Origin: Thinopyrum elongatum
Lineage: Eukaryota; Streptophyta; Magnoliopsida; Poales; Poaceae
Assembly: GCA_011799875.1 (NCBI GenBank)
Contig: CM022298.1
Location: 261,757,757-261,821,756, forward strand
Direction of reading: 5' to 3'
DNA: 64,000 nucleotides
Below, in pieces: positions 10,544 to 21,882 of the stretch. A program made the position numbers and the translations under genes. Each line of letters starts with the position of its first letter. Positions within the stretch are counted from its first letter, which is position 1. A model generated the notes under the pieces. The model did not search any database, had not been told where the DNA came from, and saw nothing but the letters and a program-made list of their open reading frames with translations.

Positions 10544-10954
10544 TCAAGTCTCCTTCTTTGGTGATGGTGGTGGTGAAGAAGTGACATTCCTCTTTTCCAA
10601 CCTACGTTTGAGGATAAAATTTTCCTCCCTCAAATCATCATTTTCCTGATCAAGCTTCAATATCTTTTTGCATAATACCTCCTTGCTTTCCTGCAGAAAA
10701 CGGGAAGGGATAAATTGGGTCTTAGATTTGTTTACTCTGTTTGGGATACTTGACTTCTTGAATTCCACGTGCATATCTCCAGGCTGAGGTAGTGGAACTT
10801 CATCTTCATCTGAGTCGGCATCCTCCATCTCCTCTAAGTCGGTATCTTCCTCCTCATCTATGGCCCATAGGTAGGGATATATATCCCCAAAGATCTTTAG
10901 ATTTGCAACATAGTGGGAAACATAGCTCTTCCCATCTGAATCTTGTGACAACAT
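10544..10954 (-). CDS. Athila-1 3' open reading frame, acidic and coiled-coil protein
   Basis: A 136-residue open frame downstream of the integrase. The first ~60 residues are acidic (EEEDTDLEEMEDADSDEDE at about 34-52). Residues about 95-125 form a leucine/charged heptad pattern consistent with a coiled coil, and the tail is SSPPPSPKKET. Athila elements often carry a third reading frame here. It has no transmembrane segment, so it is not an obvious envelope. The Met start is the first available; the true start may be upstream. Function unknown. Confidence 0.5.
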   Translation of the reverse strand: MLSQDSDGKSYVSHYVANLKIFGDIYPYLWAIDEEEDTDLEEMEDADSDEDEVPLPQPGDMHVEFKKSSIPNRVNKSKTQFIPSRFLQESKEVLCKKILKLDQENDDLREENFILKRRLEKRNVTSSPPPSPKKET

Positions 10955-11257
10955 GCTTTCGGATCTGCCAGAAAAATAGCACGAAACAAGAACAAAAGAT
11001 TTGTCCGTGATACGTTGGTCAAAACATTCGAGAGTATATATAAAGAATTTTTATTTTGCAAAACAAGTAACCTAGAGGAAAATGGAGTCGGGAAGGTCCC
11101 CGAGGGGCCCACTACCCCTAGTGCCTAGTAGGCACCTAGGTTGCCTTCTCGGGTGTTTCTTATTTTATTTTTTTTCTAATATTCCAAAACTGATAGAAAA
11201 TATTTTTGCGAAATTTTTGGAGTCAGTTTACTTACTGTATCACGTACCTCTTCCATT

Positions 11258-12447
11258 TCAGGGTTCTGGAGTGTTCTGGAATGTCTCTTTTATGTACTCC
11301 TCCGGTGTCATGGTTTGAATAATGTTAGTTTCAACATTAATAGGTGTACCTGAGATATAATGCTTAATTCTTTGTCCATTGATCACCTTCGGATTAGTGC
11401 CTTCGGCATTATTGATCTTAATAGCTTCAGAGCGATAAACTTCTTCAATGATATATGCTCCTTCCCACTTGGAGAGAAGTTTTCCTGCAAAGAATCTAAA
11501 ACGAGAATTGTACAATAGAACATACTCACCCACTTTGATTTCCTGCTTTTGGATTCTTTTGTCATGCCATCTTTTAACTTTTTCTTTGAACAATTTGGCA
11601 TTTTCATAGGCTTAGGTTCTCCATTCATCTAATGAGCTAATATCAAACAACCTCTTTTCACCGGCAAGTTTGAAGTCATAATTGAGTTCTTTAATTGCCC
11701 AATATGCTTCATGTTCTAACTCAAGAGGCAAATGACAAGCTTTTCCGTATACCATTTTATATGGAGACATACCCATAGGATTTTTATAAGCTGTTCTATA
11801 AGCCCAAAGTGCATCATCAAGTTTCCTAGACAAATTCTTTCGAGATCTATTGACAGTCTTTTGCAATATTAACTTTATTTCTCTATTGCTCAACTCAACT
11901 TGACCACTAGATTGAGGGCGATAAGGGGATGCAATTCTATGGTTGACATCATATTTAGCAAGCAGTTTACGAAAAGCACCATGAATAAAATGTGAACCAC
12001 CATCAGTCATTAAATATCTAGGGACCCCAAACCTCGAGAAAAATAACTTCTTTAAGCATTTTAATGGCGGTGTTATGATCAGCACTGCTAGTTGGAATAG
12101 CTTCTACCCACTTCGTGACATAATCAACAGCAACCAAATATGTGTATACCCATTAGAGGAAGGAAAAGGTCCCATATTATCAAAGCCCCAAACATCAAAT
12201 GGTTTAATAACAAGTGAATAATTCATAGGCATTTCCTGACGTCTACCAATATTACCAATTCTTTGACATTCATCACAAGGTAAAACAAACTTACGAGCAT
12301 CCTTGAAAAGAGGCCAATAAAAACTAGATTGTAATACCTTATGTGCAGTTCAATCTCCCGCATGGTGTCCTCCATAGGCTTCGGAGTGATATTTTCATAG
12401 GATTTGTTCCCGTTCATGCTCACGTATACAACGTCTAATAATACCAT
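11258..12447 (-). pseudogene. Athila-1 integrase, frameshifted
   Basis: Reading minus, from right to left. A zinc-finger half with FYWPLFKDARKFVLPCDECQ comes first (about 12250-12350). A core follows with WGFDNMGPF (first catalytic Asp), MTDGGSHF (second Asp) and [13 protein letters not shown] (catalytic Glu). The C-terminal part (11258-11593) has KVGEYVLLYNSRFRFFAGKL and SKWEGAY. At least three frame changes or stops interrupt it (near 12090, 11610 and 11600). The catalytic residues themselves are present. Integrase would insert the cDNA into the genome; this copy cannot make an intact protein. Confidence 0.85.
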
Positions 12448-12459
12448 CTACTCCTTCTT

Positions 12460-14230
12460 TATAAAGATGTGGGTCATCCCAAAAGTAATGTATTAAATCA
12501 AAGAATAATTTTTTCTTTTGTTGGTATGTAAAACTAGGTGGTATAAATTTAGCAACAATATAATTAGCATAGTATGCATACCAAGGAGTATTACGAGAAG
12601 CATTTATGACAGCTAATTGTTCATCGGGGAAGCAATCATCAATTGGTAGTGGGTCCTCAAGAATATTTTATAACCTAGACAAGTTATCAGCTACAGGATT
12701 ATCAGCTCCTTTCCTATCAGTGATATGTAAGTCAAACTCTTGTACCAAAAGAACCCACCTAATGAGTCTAGGTTTAGCATCTTTGTTTTCCATAAGGTAT
12801 TCAATAGCAGTATGATCATTGTGAACAATCACTTTAGAATCGACTATCTAAGATCTGAATTTATCACAAGCAAACACAACTGCTAGAAATTCTTTCTCAC
12901 TAGTAGCATAATTTCTTTGAGCACTGTTTAGAGTCTTACTAGCATAATGGATAACATTTAATTTCTTCTCAACTATTTGTCATAGAACAGCACCAACAGC
13001 ATAATCACTAGCATCACACATAATTTCAAAAGGCAAGTTCCAATCAGGTGGTTGAATAGTAGGTGCAGAGGTCAAGGCTTTCTTAAGTGTTTCAAAAGCT
13101 TCTACACAATCATCATCGAAGACAAATGGAACATCTTTTTGTAAGAGATTAGTAAGAGGCCTAGAAATTTTAGAGAAGTCTTTAATAAACCGTCTATAAA
13201 AGCCAACATGACAGAGGAAACTTCTTATACCTTTAGCATCTTTAGGACATGGCATTTTCTCAATTGCATCAACTTTAGCTTTATCCACCTCAATACCTCG
13301 TTCAGAAATTTTATGCCCCAAGACAATACCTTCATTCACCATAAAGTGGCACTTCTCCCAATTCAAGACAAGATTAGTTCGTTCACATCTCTGAAAAACT
13401 CGATCAAGGTTGCTTAAGCAATCATCAAAAGAAGTTCCGTAAACGGCAAAATCATCCATGAAAACCTCAACAATATTTTCACAAAAGTCAGAGAATATAG
13501 CAGTCATACATCTTTGAAAGGTAGCAGGTGCATTGCCTAAACCAAAAGGCATACGTCTATAAGCATAAGTTCCAAAAGGACAAGTAAAGGTGGTTTTCTC
13601 TTGATCGGGTTGCGATATAGGTATTTGACAGAAACCAAAATATCCATCAAGAAACAAAAGTGTGCATGCTTAGATAATCTTTCTAACATTTGATCAATAA
13701 AAGGCAAAGGGTAATGATCGTTTCTAGTGGCTTTGTTTAATTTTTTGAAACCAATTACCATTCTATAACCAGTCACAATTCTTTGTGGGATAATTTATTT
13801 TTATCATTAGGAACAATAGTAATGCCTCCTTTCTTAGGGACACAATGAACAGGACTTAATCATCTACTATCAGCTATAGGATAAATTATACCTGCTTCCA
13901 GAAGCTTTAATATTTTAGTTCTTACCACTTCCTTCATCTTAGGATTTAATCGTCGCTGATGATCAACAATGGGTTTAGTGTCGGGTTCCATATTAATCTT
14001 GTGCTGACAGAGAGTGGGACTGATACCCTTAAGATCATCAAGAGTATATCCAATAGCAGCACGGTCCTTCCTCAGAGTTTTTTATAATCTCTTTTCTTCA
14101 TGCTCTGTAAGGTTAGCACTAATAATAACATGATATATCTTCTTTTCATCAAGATAAGCGTATTTCAAAGTATCAGGTAATTGTTTTAATTCAAACACAG
14201 GATCACCCTTGGGTGGAGGAGGGCCTCCTA
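12460..14230 (-). pseudogene. Athila-1 reverse transcriptase / RNase H, frameshifted
   Basis: The longest open part, 12980-13657, contains QEKTTFTCPFGTYAYRRMPFGL, the catalytic motif FMDDFAVYG, and the end of RT with FYRRFIKDFSKISRPL and DASDYAVGAVL. Upstream, in other frames, 13537-14100 carries GYRMVIGFKKLNKATRNDHYPLPFIDQ. There a stop separates the thumb-side start from the palm. RNase H (12460-12980) is recognisable only in pieces. The DD pair of RT is intact. The protein cannot be made without frame corrections. Confidence 0.85.
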
Positions 14231-14344
14231 GAGTTTCAACAGGCAAATTGTGTTTAGGAATAGGTTGTTAATTAAAGAACATCTTGTCTATTTCATTTCT
14301 TTCATGCAAATGCATATCATTTTCATGGTCTAGCAAATATTGTT

Positions 14345-15273
14345 CTAACGGTCAGTAGGTGGTACGGCAATGGAAGCAAGACCAATTATTTCATCCTTAC
14401 TAGGAAATTCTTTATCATGAGGTTGCCTACGAAACTTACAGAAATTAAACTCATGAGAAACATCACCAAAATTAACACTGATAGTTTCTTTATAGCAATC
14501 TATCTTAGCATTAACAATGTTCAAGAAAGGTCTACCAAATATTATGGGACAAAAATCATCTTGTGGAGAGCTAAGGACTAGGAAATCAGTAGGGTATTTT
14601 ATTTTCCCACACACGACTTCAACATCTCTAACAATCCCAAGTGGTGTGATAGTATCTCTATTAGCAAGCTAAATAGTAACATCATATCTTCTATTTCAGC
14701 AGGTGCAATATCATTCATAATTTCTAGGTATAGAGTAAAAGGGATAGCACTAACACTAGCACCCAAATCACATAAGCCATGATAACAATGATCTCCTATT
14801 TTAACTGAGACAACAGGCATGCCAACAATGGGTTTATTCTTATATTTAGTATCTGGTTTGGCAATTCTAGCAGCTTCACCATAGAAGTAAATAGCATGCC
14901 CATCAATATTATCAACCAAGAGATCTTTAACCACAGCAATACTAGGTTCTACTTTAATTTGTTCAGAGGGTCTAGGTGCTCTAATATTACTTTTGTTAAC
15001 CACGGTTGAAACCTTAGCATGTTCCTTTATCCTTACAGGGAAAGGTGGTTTTTCAATATAAGCAGTAGGCACAACTGGATCAACATTGTAAATGATAGTT
15101 TCATCTTTAACTATAACTGGCTCCTCAATCTTTTCTTTAATAGGTGGATGAAATTTAAACCATTTCTCCTTAGGGAGATCAACATGAGTAGCAAATGATT
15201 CACAAAAAGAGGCTACTATCTCATAGTCAAGTCCATATTTAGTGCTAAACTTGTGAAAAGCATCGGTATCCAT
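14345..15273 (-). pseudogene. Athila-1 protease region
   Basis: The 224-residue frame 14599-15273 contains the aspartic protease active-site motif LCDLGASVSAIPF, typical for Athila, preceded by a lysine/proline-rich linker. The frame then shifts. The continuation, 14345-14614, reads FGRPFLNIVNAKIDCYKETIS, the usual end of the protease fold. Cleavage of the Gag-Pol polyprotein is the family's role. Confidence 0.8.
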
Positions 15274-15501
15274 AAAAGATTTAACACAATCGAACTTAAG
15301 TGTTATACCTGACTCGTTACCTTTGTCAAGTTCCTAATCTTCGGAGCTCCGTTTAATTCTTTCCAGAAGGTTCCATCTGAATTCAATAGTTTTCTTCATA
15401 AAAGAGCCAATCGAGCATGGTTTGATTATCATGAGAAAGCCGAGCATAAAAATTCTGTAAGATAATTTCCTTCAAGAGCTCATGATTGGGGCATGTATAC
15501 A

Positions 15502-15968
15502 TCATGTACTTAAGCCTCCCCCAAGCTTGAGCGATACTTTCTCCTTCACAAGGCCAAAAACTATATATATATAATTTCGATCACGATGAACTAGATGCAT
15601 AGGATAAAACTTTTGATGAAATTCCAATTTCAATCGATTCCAGTCCCAAGCTCCAATATCATCACATAGCCTGTACCATGTCAATGCTTTTCCCCCCAAA
15701 GATAAAGGTAAAACCTTATTCTTAGCTTCATCTCTGGGTAAACCTGCAAGCTTAAATAATCCGCAAACTTCATCCACATAGATTAGGTGCATATCAGGAT
15801 GTAGTGTTCCATCTCCAGCATAAGGATTAGCTAGCAGTTTGTCTATCATACCCGAAGGATTTCATAACCAATATTTTCAGTAGGTGTAGTAGGTTGAGGA
15901 GCAACTCTTTGTGCTTTCGGTCGAGGTGAAGATACCCCGAACAAACCCCTCAAAGGATTGTTTTCCAT
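15502..15968 (-). pseudogene. Athila-1 gag, truncated and frameshifted
   Basis: Starts at ATG 15966-15968 (MENNPLRGLFG), about 80 bases after the PBS. It runs 40 codons to a TGA. After a one-base frame change it resumes as MIDKLLANPYAGDGTLHPD and LPLSLGGKALTWYRLCDDI (15502-15849), the usual plant Gypsy gag core. A zinc knuckle is not seen in the surviving part. The downstream 230 bp before the protease frame is degenerate. Confidence 0.8.
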
Positions 15969-16046
15969 AGTAAGAACTAACAATAAATTTCAGCACGTAA
16001 TATAAATTTTTACTTACCAAATTCCACTAACCAAAAGCGCTTCACT

Positions 16047-16063
16047 CCCCTGCAACAGCGCCA
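16047..16063 (-). other. Athila-1 primer binding site
   Basis: Minus strand TGGCGCTGTTGCAGGGG, eleven bases inside the LTR end. It differs from the common plant PBS TGGCGCCGTTGCCGGGG, seen intact in NA-3, by two changes, consistent with decay. Confidence 0.75.
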
Positions 16064-16074
16064 GAAAAGAGTCT

Positions 16075-17698
16075 TGATGACCCACAAGTATAGCGGATCA
16101 ATCGTAGTCCTTTCGAGAAGTAAGAGTGTCGAACCCAACGAGGAACAGAAGGAAATGACAAGCGGTTTTCAGCAAGGTATTTTCTGCAAGCACTGAAATT
16201 GTCGGTAACAGATAGTTTGATAGCAAGATAATTTGTAACGAGCAAGTAATAGTAACATTAACAATAGTGCAGCAAGGTAGCCCTATCCTTTTTGTAGTAA
16301 AGGACAGGCCGGAACGGTCTCTGATAATAAGTAAAATGTTCTTGAGGACACATGGGAATTTTCTCTAGTCACTTTTATCATGTTTGTTTGATTCGCGTTC
16401 GCTAGTTTGATAATCTAATATGGGTGTGGACCGATGCTTGAGGGGTGTTCTTACTTGAACAAGCCTCCCACTTATGATTAACCCCTCTCGCAAGCATCCA
16501 CAACTACGAAAGAAGAATTAAGATAAAATCTAACCATAGCATTAAACATATGGATCCAAATCAGCCCCTTACGAAATAGTGCATAAACTAGGGTTTAAGC
16601 TTCTGTCACTCTAGCAACCCATCATCTAATAACTACTCCACAATGCATTCCCTTAGTACCAAGGATGGTGAAGTGTCATGTATTCAACATTGACATAACA
16701 CCACTAAGGGAATCACAACATACACATCATCCAAATATCAAAAAAATACCAAATTCACATGATTACTTATGACAAGACTTCTCCCATGTCCTCAAGAACA
16801 AAAGCAACTAATCACAAGTCATATTCATGCTCAAGATCAGAGGGGTAATAAATAGCATAATGGATATGAACATTTAATCTTCCACCAAATAAACTAACTA
16901 GCATCAACTACAAGATGTAATCAAAACTACTAGTCACCCACAGGTACCACTCTAAGGTTTTGATACAAAGATTGAACACAAGAGATGAACTAGGGTTTTG
17001 AGATGAGATGGTGCTAGTGAAGATGTTGATGAAGAATGGTCCTCCCAAGGTGAGAGGGTTGTTGGTAATGACGATGGCTTAGATTTCCCCCTCTCGGAGG
17101 GAAGGATCCCCGGCGGAATCGCTCCGGCGGAGAGCAAAAGTGCCCCTGCCTAGGTTCTGCCTCGAGGTAGTGGCCCTCCGTCCCGAAAGTCCTCTCCTTA
17201 TTTTTCTAGGTCAAATAGACTTATATACCAGATGATGGGCACCGAAGGCTGGCCAGGTTCTACCTCGAGGCGGCGAGGCTCCGTCCTGAGAGTCCTCTCC
17301 TTATTTTTTTTCTCGGTCAAATAGGCTTATATACCAGAAGATGGGCACCGGAGGCTGGCTAGGGGCCCCACTACCCACCAGGGCACGCTAGGGGGGTAGG
17401 CGCGCCCTGGTCCCTAGTGGGCACTTGGGTGCCCCCTCTGGTATTTTTTTTCTCCAGTATTTTTTATATATTCCAAAATAAATCTCCGCAAAATTTCAGC
17501 TCATTTGGAGATGTGCAGAATAGGTATCTCTGACATAGCTTTTTCTGATACAGAATTCCAGCTGCCGTCAATCTCCCTCTTTGTATAAACCTTGCATATT
17601 ATGAGAGAAAAGGCGTTAGAATTACTCCACAAAGTGTTATATTGAATGAGAACACTATAAATAACAGTAAGAAAACATGATGCAAAATGGACGTATCA
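16075..17698 (-). repeat. Athila-1 5' LTR with internal promoter duplication
   Basis: 1.62 kb, TG...CA. It contains a tandem duplication of about 103 bp (17152-17254 and 17255-17360) absent from the 3' LTR. The duplicated block includes the TATA region. In both copies the TATA-like box has changed relative to the 3' LTR: tttttctagg at 17201 and ttttttttctcgg near 17305, against tttttatagg at 8601. Confidence 0.85.
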
Positions 17699-19261
17699 CG
17701 GATCCGGAGACCACCATCATCAGCCCAGAAGCCATTCCTCGACGCAGCCCCCAGCCCAGCCCCCAGCGTGAGTCTGTCACTCATTTCCCGCTGGCAAGCC
17801 TTGGCGTGGAGATCTTCACTGCTAACATCAACGAGCTTGTAGGAGATATTTGAAAGCAGTTCAACCATTCAAAGCAGAGCCTTAGCGGAGTTCATCGTAG
17901 AATGGACACCAACGCAAGACAAAGAAATCCAAGAGTCAGCACTCCCCAGCAAAGAAACAATAAAAGAATGGATCATGTACTTTGATGGGGCCTTCTCACT
18001 GCAAGGCACCGGTGCCGGAGTGCCGCTTGTCGTACCCTCTAGGGAACACCTCAAGTACATGATCCAAATGCACTTTCCTCGGGAGAAAGCAACCAACAAC
18101 ACTGCAGAATATGAAGGGCTCCTTGCCGGTTTAAGGATCGCAGTGGAGTTAGGAATCAGAAAGATGATCATCCGTGGTGAGTCGCAGCTTGTGGTAAAGC
18201 AAGTTAATAAGGATTACTAGAGACCACTGATGGAAGCATATGTGGAAGAAGTGATAAAATTGGAAGAGCACTTTGACGGATTACAAACAGAACACGTTCC
18301 CTGTGCGGAAAACAGCATCGCTGACCATCTGTCAAAGTGTGCTGCTCAAAAGCTTCACATGGAACTAGGACTTTTGTGCTCCATTTGAATCAACCATGAG
18401 TCGCTCCATCAATGTAGGCTAACAAGAGAAGAAAGTTGAACACTGGCAAATATTTTCCAGCAGAGCTCCTAGAAGCCGCCGGCAAAAACGTTGTCAGGAA
18501 TAACGACAAAGATGTTGGTCAGCGGCAGCCTCGCGCAGAACCTCAGGATCTTGCCGCTGAGGCCAGTGCTCCCACAGACGAAGAGACGCCTTTGGCCCTT
18601 GTCGTCGAGCCGCAAACTCCGGCATGGGCACAACACATAGTCCATTTCCTCCAAATAGGAGAACTTCCCGATGAACAAGAATAAGCTGAAAAAGTAGCCC
18701 GTCAGTCACGTATGTACCAGTTTGTGGATAACATTCTGCACAGAAAAAGGCCGAACGGTGTGAAATTCAAGTGCGTCTACCGGGAAGATGTACTAAGGTT
18801 GTTGGCAGAGATACACGAAGGCATATGTGGATCTCACATAGGATCAAGGGCACTTGTCAAAAAAGCCTTCCAGCAAGGCTTCTATTGGCCCACTGCTCTC
18901 CAAGATGCAACTGAGCTAGTAACCAATTGTGAAGCATGCCAGTTCCATTCAAAGAACATACATTAGCCAGCTCAAGCTCTCCAAACAATCCCTCTCTCCG
19001 GGCCTTTTTCGGTCTGGGGGCTCGATATCTTGGGCCCCTTCCCCCGTGCTACCGAGGGCTTTGAGTTCTTGTACATCACTATCGACAAGTTCACAAAGTG
19101 GCCTGAAGTGCAGCCAGTGAGGAAGGTGATAGCACCGTCAGCTGTCAAGTTCTTCAAAGGTCTAGTTTGCCGTTTCGGGGTTCCTAACACAATCATCACC
19201 GACAACGGCACCCAGTTCATGAGCCGCACCTTCATGCAGTAGATCCAAAACCTTGGAAGCA
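17699..19261 (+). mobile_element. Tat-type Gypsy fragment: RNase H and integrase
   Basis: Plus-strand remnant cut on the left by Athila-1 and on the right by a junction with a Tat-1 LTR. RNase H: WIMYFDGAFSLQGTGAG (first Asp), NNTAEYEGLLAGLRIA (Glu) and the tail EHVPCAENSIADHLSKCAAQ (17900-18360). Integrase: HHCC finger with GICGSHIGSRALVKKAF, FYWPTALQDA and NCEACQFHSKNIH (18790-18965), then GLDILGPF, KFTKWPEVQPV and ITDNGTQFMSR (19020-19240). Stops occur at about 18218, 18385, 18682, 18964 and 19241. It is the same family as Tat-2, whose minus-strand copy at 34439-36591 is its best guide. The gag and RT part is not in the window. Confidence 0.88.
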
Positions 19262-20110
19262 ACGGCCCAGTACCCAGACCCGTTTGCCTGCGGCCCAGCT
19301 CCACCAACGGCCCAGTACGTCCCAACTCCAAGGATTCATGAGCAAGACCCTCACGAGGGCCCTCGCCTCACGAGGCGAATGACATCAAGGCCTCCCGAGG
19401 AGCGTCCTCCCGAGGCTACCTCCCGAGGAGCGGACATCTCTACGCAGGCACCTCACCTCGCGAGGCGTGCGATGACATGAACCATGACGACCAAGGCCAA
19501 CAGGGTGCCAGCGGGCACAGTCCAGGACAGTTTCCTCTTGGTGTTAAGGAGGCAAGGACGTACGCGGGTTCCCAAGGAATCCCCCAAAGGTTTCCATTCC
19601 AGTGCAACAAGACCAAGACCATGGGCTCGACAGGATGGAGGCATCACCGACCCCACTGCTGCCTCACGACCAGAAGCTTTGCAGACGAAGACCACCTTTA
19701 GTCAGGATAGGGTGTACTCCTCTCCCCCTTCAAATTGGCCGCTGTGTTATCCCTTCATGCCTAAGCTAAGAGGGAAGAGGACCAAAGCCACTATAAATAT
19801 AGACCAGTCTCCACCGTAGATAGGGATCGGATCCTTCCTCCATTGAGCTCTCCTGAGGCAGCTCACACTTGTACAAGTTCATACTCGTCCTCCTCGCGAG
19901 GTAATCCACCACAAAGCAGGAGTAGGGTTTTACACCGCAAGGTGGCCTGAACCTGGGTAAATCACTGTGTCCACTTCTTCTTCCCACTCGCTTGAACTCA
20001 ACGGAGCCAAGCCGTGGGGTGGTGAGCAGCGAGCCATAGCTAGGCAGGATCCTTCGTTCACGCCCCAGAGTTTGAACCTTGTTTGGGTCCGCGGAGCCCC
20101 GATTCCGACA
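19262..20110 (+). repeat. Tat-1 5' LTR, 5'-truncated
   Basis: Aligns with the reverse complement of the Tat-3 LTR, from the TACCCAGAC block to the CCGACA end (20105-20110). The first ~20 bases, including TGTCGG, are missing. A 14-base direct repeat, CAACGGCCCAGTAC, sits at 19260-19273 and 19305-19318, right at the truncation. Confidence 0.8.
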
Positions 20111-20112
20111 TT

Positions 20113-20132
20113 TGGCGTGCCAGGTAGGGGCG
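20113..20132 (+). other. Tat-1 primer binding site
   Basis: TGGCGTGCCAGGTAGGGGCG, two bases after the LTR. The same sequence type follows the 5' LTRs of Tat-3 (TGGCACACCAGGTAGGGG) and Tat-2 (TGGCGCGCCAGGTCGGGG), both read on the minus strand. Confidence 0.85.
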
Positions 20133-20242
20133 TGTCGAAGTTCTTCCTTCCGCTTCGCTCCATCCTTGCTTCGCCACTCCCATGGCTGACGCTTGCCGAG
20201 TTCGCTCAGCGTCAGGCCGCCCGTGTCGCCTAGACGGCACCG

Positions 20243-21882
20243 GTGGGCCGTGGCGCCCCCCACTGTTCCGCTTCTCCCATGGCCAACGCCGCCATCGACC
20301 CTGCCGCTCACGAGCGGCAAGATTCTTCGCTGCCGCCCTCCGTGAAGCCTGATGGCCGCACCGCCACGCCTTCCCTCACTCACGCCACGGCCACGTCCTC
20401 TCACGCTCGTCACGGGCCGGCGAACGCACAGGCTGCACTGCTCATGGCGCGTGAGCTGCTGCGCTACCGCCCCGCCAACGAAGGCTACAACGCCTGGCTG
20501 GGCCGCATCACCGAGCTCGTCAATGCCACTACCGAGGCCCGACGCCCTCCCACTCGCTCCGTCCCACACCGTCTCGTGCAGGCGACGTGGATCATGGCGC
20601 ACCTCCGCCTCCTCTTTTGTGCAGTGCTGACGTTGAGCCGAGGCGCGACGCGAGTCCGCGTGACCCACCGCATGGAGCGCGGGCTCGAGACGAGGCTAGC
20701 TGCCAGGTTGTGCAGCAGCCGATGTACGACGCGCGTGCACTGCCGGCACGGCCGCGCCAGCACCAAGACTGGGCTGCCCTGGAGGCTGCCCCGCATGGGC
20801 GTCAGGACCCTGCCCCTCTCACACGGGCCGCGCCCTTGAGTGCGGAGGCCTGCCGTGCCTTCACTCATGAGCTATGCCGCATTGTCTGGCTTGTCAAGTT
20901 CAAGCCAGATCTGCCCCCACGCTACGAAGGCATCCCCGACCCTATGGAGTTCCTACAGCTCTACTCCCTGAGCATCGAGGCGCCAAATGGTGACGACAAG
21001 GTCATGGCGAACTGGTTCCCCATGGCCCTCAAGGATGGCGCGCGCTCCTGGCTCATGCATCTCCCGGAGGGGTCGATCTCATGGGATGAGCTCCGCGAGC
21101 GGTTCATCGCCAACTTTCAAGGGACCCGTGACCGCGCCCTCACCGTCAATGACCTGCGACGTGTGAAGCAGCAACCAGGCGAGACCCTCCGCAAGTACAT
21201 GCAGCGCTTCACCCAAGTTCGCCCCAAGATCCCGAAGGCTTCGAATGAGGCCATCATCTCTGCATTCACAGAAGGTGTCACAGATGTCAGGATGAGCAAG
21301 GAGCTCCCCATCAACAATGACCTGTGCTCAGCGTTGGAGCTATTCAATCTGGCCGACAAGTGCCCCAAGGCCGAAGAAGGCCGCCTCTCCCTCCTCAAGC
21401 ACCCTGACATCGATCTTGAAGACAAGAAGGCCAAGGCAAAGGAAGCAAAGCGCAAGGGCCCCATCGTGCTGGCAGCAGAGCCTGAGCTGAAGCACGGCCG
21501 TGATCGCGACGAGCCCCCCAAGGACGCTCGCCCGTTCTACGTCTTCCACAATGTGCACACCCACAACACCAATGACTGTCAGGAGCTCAGGGCACTCCGG
21601 GACGAGCGCCTGGGTCGCTGCCCCGAGTGCAGCGACCATGGCTTCGGCCGTGGAGGAGGCCGCTGGGACAACCGCAACCACTGTCGGGGCTGGCGTGATC
21701 AGCCTCGCCAGGGTGGCTGGCATGACCAGACTTGCGATGGTGCCTGGCACGATCAGCCTCGTGAGGCCTATCCTCAGGGCAACGTTGGCCAGGAGACAAT
21801 GACAACCAGCAAGACGAAGGGGTTGGGGGCTACTAGGAGCCTCTCGCGATTGCCTGCATCCTTGGCAGAGCTCAGGCACTGA
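20243..21882 (+). pseudogene. Tat-1 gag, one frameshift, stop codon supplied by NA-1
   Basis: The first part (20243 to about 20585) carries PANAQAALLMARELLRYRP. After a frame change the second part (20587-21882) has LPPRYEGIPDPMEFLQLYSL, VMANWFPMALKDGARSWL, FIANFQGTRDRALT and QQPGETLRKYMQRFTQVRPK. It ends with the FYVFHNVHTHNTNDCQEL His/Cys motif and a GRGGG/WRDQP-rich nucleic-acid binding tail. A second small frame change near 21825 shifts the tail. The reading frame ends with TGA at 21880-21882, the first three bases of the NA-1 LTR. Gag would form the virus-like particle; this copy is cut before the protease. Confidence 0.85.

Larger units (their letters stand above)
7838..17698 (-). mobile_element. 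Athila-1: Athila-type Gypsy LTR retrotransposon, decayed
   Basis: Minus-strand element. The 5' LTR is 16075-17698, PBS 16047-16063, internal coding region 11258-15968, long 3' region 9009-11257, PPT 8999-9008, and a 3' LTR truncated at 7838-8998. LTRs start TGATACGTCCATTTTGC on the minus strand. The RT motif FMDDF, the protease motif CDLGAS and the PBS TGGCGC-GTTGC-GGGG fit the Athila clade. All coding parts have stops or frameshifts. The right flank is Tat-type sequence; no target duplication can be checked because the left LTR end is missing. Confidence 0.9.
19262..21879 (+). mobile_element. Tat-1: 5' portion of a Tat-type Gypsy (LTR, PBS, gag)
   Basis: Contains a left-truncated 5' LTR (19262-20110), PBS (20113-20132) and gag (20243-21879). 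It is interrupted at 21880 by NA-1. The rest of the element is not found in the window. The LTR and gag resemble Tat-3 closely enough to be one family. A TATA box lies at 19792-19799 (TATAAATA). Confidence 0.85.

Noticed and set aside
19766..20668. 300-codon open frame on the minus strand
   Set aside because: Antisense to the Tat-1 LTR and gag; GC-rich shadow, no domain.
20243..20839. 198-codon frame as an independent gene
   Set aside because: Its first 110 codons are the N-terminal gag frame and the rest is frameshifted gag; annotated as part of the gag pseudogene.
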